Shown: one piece after another, positions 7,676-14,214 of the stretch
Numbering within the stretch: the first letter of the stretch is position 1
Layout: each line of letters opens with the position of its first letter
Assembly (NCBI GenBank): GCA_910574635.1
Contig: CAJTCG010000017.1
Coordinates: 1-64,000, forward strand
DNA length: 64,000 bases
Direction of reading: 5' to 3'
From: Oscillospiraceae bacterium
GTDB taxonomy: Bacteria > Bacillota > Clostridia > Oscillospirales > Oscillospiraceae
The notes under the pieces: model-generated
What the model was told of the DNA's origin: nothing
The model's input: the letters and a program-made list of their open reading frames with translations, nothing else
Database searches by the model: none
Program-made: the position numbers and the translations under genes

Positions 7676-8623
7676 TTACAGGCTGCCCTTGCGGACAAGG
7701 TAGTCGTATGCAATCCGCGCGTTGTTGGTGGAGATGTATTCCATGCAGTCGGGCTGTCCGATGTCCACCGGGCAGCGGTCGGCGAAGTTGATGCGCTGAA
7801 TGCACTCCTCCCGGGTCCAGCCCTTGTTGATGATGGCATCGCCCACCACGCTGAGCCAGTTATATATGAACTGCTTGTTTTCGGCGATGCACTCTTTGCC
7901 CTTGACGGGCCCGTGGCCGGGGACGATATAGTCCACGTCCAGGCTCTGGAGCCAGTCCAGGCTCTTGAACAGCGCGTCGAAGTCGATGGAGTGGAACCAG
8001 ATCTGGCAGTTGTTGAAGATGTTGTCGCCAACGAACACCACCCGCTCCTCAGGGCAGTAGATGCTGGTCTGCTCGGGGGAGTGGCCGGGGGTGTGGTAGC
8101 ACTCGAAGGTGTGGCTGCCCACCTTCAGCGTCAGCCTGTCGCTGAAGGTGATACCAGGCTTGCCGATTTCCTCCTCGCCCTCGGGCAGGAGCTTGCCGGC
8201 CTGGGTGGGGTCCTGGCGCTTCAGCAGGTCCAGGTTGTACTCATAGGTGGTCATGTTGAACGCCGGGGGGATCTTGTAATATCCGTCCAGCACTTTCTCC
8301 TGGGCAACGATAGTGGCGCCCTCTTTTTTCAGGTAGGGATTTCCGAACACATGGTCAATGTGGGATTCTGTGTTGATCACATACTTGACCCCGCCGCACG
8401 TTTCCTTGGCGAATTCGATCATCTGCTCCAGCTGGGTGATCCACTGGGCGGTGTCGATGAACACGGCGCCCTCGCTGGTCAGTACCATAGAGGGATCGCA
8501 GCCCCGCATTCCGGTGAAGGTATACACATTGGGTGTGATTTGCTCGATCTCGATATCGGGAGAGCTGACCGCCTGCTCGTAGTCGGCGTAGTGGCTCTGG
8601 CCGATTCCAACAACTTTTAACAT
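7676..8623 (-). CDS. Metallo-beta-lactamase-fold hydrolase with altered metal motif
   Basis: 315 aa. Motifs of the MBL fold occur in order: TESHIDHVFGN (about residue 105), HTPGHSPEQ (about 178), VFVGDNIF and VPGHGPV. The canonical THxHxDH signature reads T-E-S-H-I-D-H, so the first His ligand is replaced by Glu while the Asp-His pair of the second metal site is intact. A C-terminal segment of about 80 residues follows. It lies between the HPr-kinase-like gene and the dehydrogenase, and is presumably co-transcribed. Family members include thioesterases, lactonases and phosphodiesterases; the substrate is unknown. Confidence 0.85.
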   Translation of the reverse strand: MLKVVGIGQSHYADYEQAVSSPDIEIEQITPNVYTFTGMRGCDPSMVLTSEGAVFIDTAQWITQLEQMIEFAKETCGGVKYVINTESHIDHVFGNPYLKKEGATIVAQEKVLDGYYKIPPAFNMTTYEYNLDLLKRQDPTQAGKLLPEGEEEIGKPGITFSDRLTLKVGSHTFECYHTPGHSPEQTSIYCPEERVVFVGDNIFNNCQIWFHSIDFDALFKSLDWLQSLDVDYIVPGHGPVKGKECIAENKQFIYNWLSVVGDAIINKGWTREECIQRINFADRCPVDIGQPDCMEYISTNNARIAYDYLVRKGSL

Positions 8624-8669
8624 AGTATGATATCCTCCTTATCGAAACAATGAAATGAAAACCGGGGCC

Positions 8670-9581
8670 TCAGTTCATCCCCAGCTCCTCCATCAGCTTA
8701 TCAATCTCGTCAAAGACCAGCTGGGGGCTCTTGGCCCGGATCATGTAATAGGGCCGTCCGGCGGCGTACTTGGCGCAGAAGGCCGCCCGGTCCTGCCGCC
8801 GCGCGTCGGTATCTACAATGGGCATGGCCAGGCCGTACTTGCCGCACAGCAGCTGGTTCAATCCGAAGAAGTTCATCATGGAGTGGTAGCTCTGATAGGA
8901 CGCCTCAAACTGCCCCATCTTTTTCACGTCGGTTTTAAACCAGCCGTCGATGCAGGGCATGACCGCCAGGTCCATCTGCTTGGGCTCATAGCACATGGGC
9001 ATTTCTGGCTCGTCGCCGAAGAACATTTTCACGCCCTCGTCCTGGTCCGCAAGGTCCGAGCGCTCGGTACCTTTGGCCCGTTTGCGGACGTAGATGTTTT
9101 TGGAGCCGTAGAGGGCGATGCCGGATTCGTGGTCCATGACGGTGGTCTCGGTGGAGAAGATCTCCGCCCCACGGCGGCAGCCCTCCAGCTGGGTCATGGA
9201 CTTGCCGTGGTTGTTCTCGCCGCCCACCAGCAAAATGCCGTGGCCCTTGTAGATGACGCTGGAGGAGTGGAAGGGGTGGAGGCCCACTTTGTCCATCTCG
9301 TTGGCCAGCATGGAAACCATGATTTTGTTCAGCTCGCCCTCCTCCCAGAAGCTGGTGAGGATTAGCTGTCCGTCCACGTAGCGGATGGACTTCACCGCCT
9401 CGTCGTAATACCAGACAATGTCGGCCCGCTCCTTGGTGATCTCGTGGGAAACCTCCACGGAGCCCAGGCGGTAGTTCAGGAAGGACATGTCTTCCGCCAC
9501 GGCGGTCCGCTTCGGCCCACCGATGACGTCAAAGCGGAGCGCCGCCTTGTTGCTGCTGATTTGCTCGGAAAAAGTACTCAT
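8670..9581 (-). CDS. HPr-kinase/PEPCK-fold-like P-loop protein
   Basis: 303 aa from the preferred start. The most informative segment is GILLVGGENNHGKSMTQLEG, a Walker A motif (GxxxxGKS) in the setting typical of HprK/PEPCK-like kinases; the following ETTVMDHESG could contribute acidic residues. Two ATG codons lie 6 bp apart. GGAG is only one base from the first and seven from the second (ACA ATG AGT), so 9581 is preferred. It starts 13 bp after the ATP-grasp subunit stop and is therefore probably part of the same system, for example phosphorylating a partner protein or the substrate. Function is inferred from fold only. Confidence 0.65.
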   Translation of the reverse strand: MSTFSEQISSNKAALRFDVIGGPKRTAVAEDMSFLNYRLGSVEVSHEITKERADIVWYYDEAVKSIRYVDGQLILTSFWEEGELNKIMVSMLANEMDKVGLHPFHSSSVIYKGHGILLVGGENNHGKSMTQLEGCRRGAEIFSTETTVMDHESGIALYGSKNIYVRKRAKGTERSDLADQDEGVKMFFGDEPEMPMCYEPKQMDLAVMPCIDGWFKTDVKKMGQFEASYQSYHSMMNFFGLNQLLCGKYGLAMPIVDTDARRQDRAAFCAKYAAGRPYYMIRAKSPQLVFDEIDKLMEELGMN

Positions 9582-9594
9582 TGTCATGCTCCTT

Positions 9595-10557
9595 TTATTT
9601 CATAGTGGTGATGGGCCGGGATTGGAGCAGGTACACCTGCCCGTCCACGATGGCCCACTCGATATCCTCCGGCTTTTTGTAAAAGTCCTCGATCTTCCGG
9701 GCCAGCTCCACCAGCCGGTTCCGCTCCGCGTCGGTGAGGACGGGGGCCTCCCGCAGCTCCTCGGGGACAGGCTCCTCCTTGGTGCCGCCCCGCTCACTGA
9801 GACGGACCACCATGGTTTCCTTTTCAGAAATATACTCCGTGGTCACCTCTCCGGTCCGCTTGTCGATCCAGAGATTGTCCGGTGTCACGATGCCCGAGAC
9901 GATGGCCTCCCCCAGGCCCCAGGCGGCCTCCAGCACCACGGTGTTGTAGTCGTTGGTGATGGGATTGGAGGTGAACATGACCCCCGCCTTCTGGGCGCTG
10001 ACCATCCGCTGGACCACCACGGCGATGGAGATGCTCCGCTCGTCAAATTTCTTTTCCCGGCGGTAGAAGATGGCCCGGTCGTTATACAGGGAGGCCCAGC
10101 ACTCCTTGATGAACTTTACCACGTCGTCGTTGCCGATGACAAAGAGGAAGGTTTCCTGCTGCCCGGCAAAGCTGGCGTCGTCCAGGTCCTCGGCGGTGCC
10201 GCTGGAGCGGACGGCCACTGGCTCCCGGCCGCTGCCGATTTTGGAATAATGTTTTACGATATCCTTCGCCATGTCCTGGGGAACGGGGCAGTCGATGATC
10301 CGCCGGCGGATCTCGGCGGAGACAGCGATCAAAGAAGCGTCGCTGGAGAAATCAATGGTCCCCAGCTTCTCAAAGACATAGTCCCATAGGCCGTTGGCCT
10401 CCATGAAGGCGTTGAACATCTCGGAACGGACAATGAAGCCCTCGGGCACCGGGAGGCCCGCCCGGGACATGCGGCAGAGGCTGGCTCCCTTGCCTCCGGC
10501 GGCCATGGCCAGCTCGCCGTCGGGGATCTCGTCAAACCAAGCAAGGTACTGATTCAT
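9595..10557 (-). CDS. PEP-synthase-type ATP-grasp subunit of a split phosphotransferase
   Basis: 320 aa corresponding to the N-terminal nucleotide-binding domain of PEP synthase/PPDK and nothing more. It shows GGKGASLCRM near the N-terminus, VAVRSSGTAEDLDDASFAGQQETFL, VQRMVSAQKAGVMFTSNP, EAAWGLGEAIVSG and DIEWAIVDGQVYLLQSRPIT at the C-terminus. The PEP/pyruvate barrel is absent. A TTG-started frame is 8 codons longer, but ATG 10557 follows an AAGGA site at 10 bp. With the preceding gene it forms a two-protein enzyme comparable in organisation to phenylphosphate synthase or rifampicin phosphotransferase (ATP to AMP and Pi via a phosphohistidine). The acceptor is unknown. Confidence 0.88.
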   Translation of the reverse strand: MNQYLAWFDEIPDGELAMAAGGKGASLCRMSRAGLPVPEGFIVRSEMFNAFMEANGLWDYVFEKLGTIDFSSDASLIAVSAEIRRRIIDCPVPQDMAKDIVKHYSKIGSGREPVAVRSSGTAEDLDDASFAGQQETFLFVIGNDDVVKFIKECWASLYNDRAIFYRREKKFDERSISIAVVVQRMVSAQKAGVMFTSNPITNDYNTVVLEAAWGLGEAIVSGIVTPDNLWIDKRTGEVTTEYISEKETMVVRLSERGGTKEEPVPEELREAPVLTDAERNRLVELARKIEDFYKKPEDIEWAIVDGQVYLLQSRPITTMK

Positions 10558-10586
10558 GGCAATTGATTCCTTTCGTTTCAAGAGAT

Positions 10587-10623
10587 CCAGCGCGGCGCGC
10601 GGTCAGCCCGGGCGCCGCGCTGG
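10587..10623. other. Intercistronic hairpin between the two phosphotransferase subunits
   Basis: A perfect 12-bp stem, CCAGCGCGGCGC (10587-10598) with GCGCCGCGCTGG (10612-10623), closes a 13-nt loop in the 77-bp gap between the two subunit genes. No T tract follows on the minus strand, so RNA processing or stabilisation is more likely than termination and could set unequal subunit levels. Confidence 0.6.
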
Positions 10624-10634
10624 TGCGCAGATGA

Positions 10635-12344
10635 TCAGCCGATCACTTCCACAACGCCCTTGGAGCCGTCGACCCGGATTTTGTCGCCGGTCTTAATGAG
10701 CTGCGTGGCGCGGCGGGTGCCCACGACGCAGGGCACGCCGAACTCCCGGGCCACCACGGCGGGGTGAGAGAGGGCTCCGCCGGTGTCCGTGACCAGGGCG
10801 GAAATTTTGGAGAAGGAAACGACCCAAGCGGGGTTGGTCATCTTGCAGACCAGGATCTCGCCCTCCTTCACGGTGTCCAGCTCAGAGGGGTCGGAGACCA
10901 GATGGGCCATGCCCTCCTGGCAGCCGGGGCAGCCCGGGATGCCCTTGAGGACGGTCTTGCTGATCTCGGCCTTGGTCTCCTTTTCCTGCTGCTCGGCTTC
11001 GAACTTCTGGGGATAGCCCCACAGGGACTTATAGGGCTCGTTGTAGACCTGCCACTCGGTGGCGGTGCCGTACCATTCCTGGGGCGGACGCTTCCGGGCC
11101 TCTTCCATTTCGGCGCGGCGGGTCTGGACTCGCTCCTTGACGGGGTAGTCGCCGCAGCAGGCGGAGCGGATCTCGTCATATTTGAGCATGAAGATGTCCT
11201 CCGCGCCGTCCAGGATGCCGGCGCGGACCATGGCCTCGCCGATGCGGACGAAGGCCACCCGCATGTGGGAGTAGATGCCCTGGTCGATGTAGAAGTGATG
11301 GTCCGGGGTAATGGGGGCCATCTTGACGGACAGCTCCAGATAGTGCTTCAGCTTCGCCAGCTCCTCGGGGTCGCTGACCTTGGCGTACAGCTCCGCAATG
11401 GCCTCCTGCTGGGACTTCATGCAGGCGTTGTACTCCTCGTTGTAGTCATAGCCGGAGCAGACATAGGCCCGGACGGCCTCATAGGCGGGGGTGGGGTCCT
11501 CGTACCAGGTCTTGTAGATGAACTCGTGGGTATACATGGCCTTGAAGCCGTACTCTTCCCGGTAGGCCTCCATCATGGACAGGAACTTCTCGCCGCCGGG
11601 AACGCCGGAGACCTTCTCCATGATGACAGCGTTGTCCGTGGTGGAGAGGAAGAGTTCCTTCAGGGCGGGAACGCGGCAGACCTCCTCCTTCATCTCCCAC
11701 AGGGCCTTCAGGGAATCCCAGTTGCGGTCGGCGGGGGAGACGTTGATTTTTCCGATGAGTACGTCGTCGGCTCCCGCAGCCTTGGCGGCGTTGGTGAAGT
11801 CGGTGGAGGCCTGGAACTGGGCCAGATTGATGATCCAGTGGATGCGGAACGCCTCGCACTTCATGTCCAGGATGTCCTCCATGTGGATCATGATCTCCGG
11901 CAGGCTCTTATGTTCAAAGTCGAAGTCCAGGATGGCGTTTTGCATGTACTTCAGGCGGGGGACGTACTCCTTGTTCCAGCGGTCCATGAAGGTGTCGGCG
12001 TAGATGGGCATAACCTTGGTGTAATAGTCGAACATGGGACCGATTTTGTCAGCGTCCATCTCGGGGGGCACTACGGCGGAGTAGACATAGCCACCGATCT
12101 TCTTGGCGATCCACGCTTTGCCGATGGGAGCGCCGAAGCGCTGGTACATGTAAGAGCAGTCCGCGCCCCAGCGGCCCTCGGTGTCCCACCAGCCGCCGAT
12201 GTCGAAGTACAGCGGGGAAATGGGATTGGGGCAGTGCAGGTCGTCGTAGAACCACATCAGGCTCTTCTCCGCCTCGTCCTTCCATTCGATAGGGAAACGG
12301 TCGTCGGTAAATTTGGTAGCCAGTACCTTGGAAGTGTCGCTCAT
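10635..12344 (-). CDS. PEP-utilising phosphohistidine/substrate subunit of a split phosphotransferase
   Basis: 569 aa. The C-terminal 90 residues are the swivelling phosphohistidine domain: EGEILVCKMTNPAWV, then TDTGGALSHPAVVAREFG, with the phospho-carrier His at residue 527. The preceding 470 residues are a largely helical region with no obvious homology beyond the central acceptor-binding part of such enzymes (WYFDIGG-like Trp/Tyr-rich N-terminus, YEDPTPAYEAVRAYV, HMRVAFVRIGEAMVRAG). No PEP-synthase TIM barrel is present, so it does not make PEP. It is the promoter-proximal gene with the ATP-grasp subunit immediately downstream. The Trp-rich N-terminus probably defines the acceptor. Start ATG 12344 follows AAAAGGAGAATGCAAG. 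Confidence 0.87.
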   Translation of the reverse strand: MSDTSKVLATKFTDDRFPIEWKDEAEKSLMWFYDDLHCPNPISPLYFDIGGWWDTEGRWGADCSYMYQRFGAPIGKAWIAKKIGGYVYSAVVPPEMDADKIGPMFDYYTKVMPIYADTFMDRWNKEYVPRLKYMQNAILDFDFEHKSLPEIMIHMEDILDMKCEAFRIHWIINLAQFQASTDFTNAAKAAGADDVLIGKINVSPADRNWDSLKALWEMKEEVCRVPALKELFLSTTDNAVIMEKVSGVPGGEKFLSMMEAYREEYGFKAMYTHEFIYKTWYEDPTPAYEAVRAYVCSGYDYNEEYNACMKSQQEAIAELYAKVSDPEELAKLKHYLELSVKMAPITPDHHFYIDQGIYSHMRVAFVRIGEAMVRAGILDGAEDIFMLKYDEIRSACCGDYPVKERVQTRRAEMEEARKRPPQEWYGTATEWQVYNEPYKSLWGYPQKFEAEQQEKETKAEISKTVLKGIPGCPGCQEGMAHLVSDPSELDTVKEGEILVCKMTNPAWVVSFSKISALVTDTGGALSHPAVVAREFGVPCVVGTRRATQLIKTGDKIRVDGSKGVVEVIG

Positions 12345-12686
12345 CTTGCATTCTCCTTTTCAGATCGTTGTAGTGGGTGACGTCTCGCGGGGGAACTGCC
12401 GGGATGGGACGGGGGAAAATCGATTTCGCGGGAATGACATAAAAATTGAAGAAATTGGCAAGTCGGATTTTCTGAAATAACTCGGTAAAACCAACAAAAT
12501 ACCCTTGCTTTTTGGTGGGAAAACGCTATGATAAAGAAAACGTGACATTTGTGGGAATGCTGCTTTTTTGCTTTTGCTCGATAATCGATTATTGACAATT
12601 TAGATTCTAGCAGATTGACCGAAAAAGTCAAGAGAGGAATCGGCCTTTTCGGACAAAATACTCACCAAAAAGGAGAAGGAAAATTT
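12345..12686. promoter_or_regulatory. Divergent regulatory region with palindrome ATAATCGATTAT
   Basis: This 342-bp AT-rich gap separates the minus-strand phosphotransferase operon from the plus-strand PHP gene. A perfect 12-bp palindrome ATAATCGATTAT lies at 12581-12592. The identical palindrome recurs at 13473-13484 next to the promoter of the GntR gene, so both are probable binding sites of that regulator. TTGACA (12593-12598) directly adjoins the palindrome, but no good -10 box at correct spacing was found on either strand. No gene is seen here. Confidence 0.7.
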
Positions 12687-13439
12687 ATGCAATTAAGCAA
12701 GATGATCCCGGAGGTGGACACCCATACTCACACGGTGATCTCCGGCCACGCGTGGTCCACCCTGACGGAGAACTGCCTGGCCGCCAGGACCAGAGGCATG
12801 AAGGGCCTGTGTCTGACGGAGCATGGTCCCGCCATCGAGGGCGGCGCCCCCGCCTATATCCCCCACAGCCAGCGGATGCTGCCGGAGACCGTGGAGGGGA
12901 TTCGGGTATACAAGGGCGTGGAGCTCAACATCCTGGACCATCGGGGAACCGTTGATATCCCACTGGAATACCTGAAGCTCTGCGAGTTTGCCATTGCCAG
13001 CATTCACACGCACATGTTCCCGGAGCGGGACAAACGGGAAGAGAATACAGAGGTTTACTTGAAAATGCTTCGGAACCCCTATCTTGACATTTTAGGACAC
13101 GCCGACGATCCCACGGTCCCCTGTGACTTCGAGGCCATGGTCCGCACGGCGGGGGAGGAGGGAAAGCTCCTGGAGCTGAACAATAATTCCACCACAGCTC
13201 ACCGCCCCGGCAGCCTGCCCTCTTTAAAAAAGTACATTCTCTGCTGCAAGGCCCACAGGCAGAGGGTCTGCGTTGCCAGCGACGCACACTTTCATACCAT
13301 GGTGGGCAGCGTGGAGCCCATGATGACCTTGCTGGAGGAGCTGGACTTTCCCCAGGAGCTTATCGTCAATCTGACCAAAGAACGCTTTGACAATTATCTG
13401 AAAGAGCGAATCCGTCGCATCCGGGCAATCCCTGATTGA
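12687..13439 (+). CDS. PHP-domain metal-dependent phosphoesterase (YcdX-like)
   Basis: 250 aa. The PHP metal-ligand motifs occur in order: DTHTHT near residue 12, TEHG, KGVELNIL, IASIHTH, LGHADDP, ELNNNS and ASDAHFH near 205. This matches the YcdX branch of single-domain PHP phosphatases, which use a trinuclear metal centre to hydrolyse phosphomonoesters. An upstream ATG (12615) lengthens the frame by 24 residues, but 12687 is preferred because of AAGGAGAAGGA just upstream and family-like alignment of the first motif. It is divergent from the phosphotransferase operon and shares the palindromic site, so it may dephosphorylate that enzyme's product or an intermediate. Confidence 0.88.
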   Translation: MQLSKMIPEVDTHTHTVISGHAWSTLTENCLAARTRGMKGLCLTEHGPAIEGGAPAYIPHSQRMLPETVEGIRVYKGVELNILDHRGTVDIPLEYLKLCEFAIASIHTHMFPERDKREENTEVYLKMLRNPYLDILGHADDPTVPCDFEAMVRTAGEEGKLLELNNNSTTAHRPGSLPSLKKYILCCKAHRQRVCVASDAHFHTMVGSVEPMMTLLEELDFPQELIVNLTKERFDNYLKERIRRIRAIPD

Positions 13440-13484
13440 CAAACCGCGCAGAAGCGCATACAATTATAATCAATAATCGATTAT
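13436..13484 (+). promoter_or_regulatory. Promoter and operator of the GntR/molybdenum-hydroxylase operon
   Basis: TTGACA (13436-13441) and TACAAT (13459-13464) are separated by 17 bp; the -35 box overlaps the stop codon of the PHP gene. The palindrome ATAATCGATTAT at 13473-13484 lies around the expected transcription start, a position suited to repression by the GntR protein encoded 25 bp downstream. Confidence 0.8.
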
Positions 13485-13509
13485 ATGGCGATTTTGAAGG
13501 AGGGAAGGC

Positions 13510-14214
13510 ATGGAAGGGAACCGCTTGACGGAGAAGGCCACGCTGCGGAAGGAGATCCGGGACTATATCCAACAGCAGATCGCCAGTGGGCGCTTCAAGG
13601 CGGGGGACCGCATCGTGGAGACCCAGATGGCCCGGGAGCTGGGCGTCTCCCAGGCCCCGGTGCGGGAGGCGATTCTGGAGCTGGCCGCTATGGGCCTTTT
13701 GGAAGAGAGGCCCTATTCCGGTTCCTTCGTTCGGAAGCTGACGGCGGAGGATATCGAGGACATCTACAACACCCGGGCCTTTCTGGACGAGTACGCCGCC
13801 CGGCGGGCCGCCCTGCGGGTTACTGCGGATCAGCTGCGGGAGATGGAGGCGCTTCTGGTTGAGATGGACAGAGCGGAAAATCCCCACGACTTCGTGGAGA
13901 AGGACATTGCCTTCCACGCCATGGTGGTGGACGCCGCCGGGAGCCCGGCTTTAAAGAAGGTGTGGGACAGTCTGCGCCTGGTGGAGTGGACGGGGCTGTC
14001 CGTGGCGGTGACCCGGAACACTCTCCCGGAGCTTGCCAAGCAGCACTGGCGGATCTTCCGGCTGCTGGAGCGGCACGCCGACCACACCGCCGGGGCCTAT
14101 ATGTTCCTGCACATCAAAAACTTTGGAGACGAGCTGAAGCAGCATTATCAGGAGATGAATGGAAATATCCTGCCCCTGCCGGGGAGCGCTGTGGAAAAGG
14201 AGAGGACAACATGA
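13510..14214 (+). CDS. GntR/FadR-family (FCD) transcriptional regulator 1
   Basis: 234 aa. The winged helix is at residues 8-75 (IRDYIQQQIASGRFKAGDRI, SQAPVREAILELAAMGLLEE) and a C-terminal FCD ligand-binding domain follows, with D...H metal-type residues in FVEKDIAFHAMVV and a late His-rich helix. It is paralogous to the regulator at 18227-18910 along the whole length. Its stop overlaps the start of the molybdopterin subunit gene (ATGA), so the two are translated together. The palindromes at 13473 and 12581 are candidate operators, linking control of the hydroxylase, the PHP gene and the phosphotransferase operon. The effector is likely a pathway acid. Confidence 0.92.
   Translation: MEGNRLTEKATLRKEIRDYIQQQIASGRFKAGDRIVETQMARELGVSQAPVREAILELAAMGLLEERPYSGSFVRKLTAEDIEDIYNTRAFLDEYAARRAALRVTADQLREMEALLVEMDRAENPHDFVEKDIAFHAMVVDAAGSPALKKVWDSLRLVEWTGLSVAVTRNTLPELAKQHWRIFRLLERHADHTAGAYMFLHIKNFGDELKQHYQEMNGNILPLPGSAVEKERTT

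Noticed and set aside
9595..12344. A normal PEP synthase split by a frameshift
   Set aside because: The two genes have separate starts and binding sites, and neither contains the PEP/pyruvate barrel; the order (His subunit upstream of ATP-grasp) is also reversed relative to PEP synthase.
10764..12380. Antisense open frame of 538 aa opposite the phosphohistidine subunit
   Set aside because: Shadow frame of high-GC coding DNA with no recognisable domain.
13962..14210. Extended start of the molybdopterin subunit inside the GntR gene
   Set aside because: The extension reads as Arg/Ala-rich shadow sequence; ATG 14211 has a proper binding site and the ATGA overlap.
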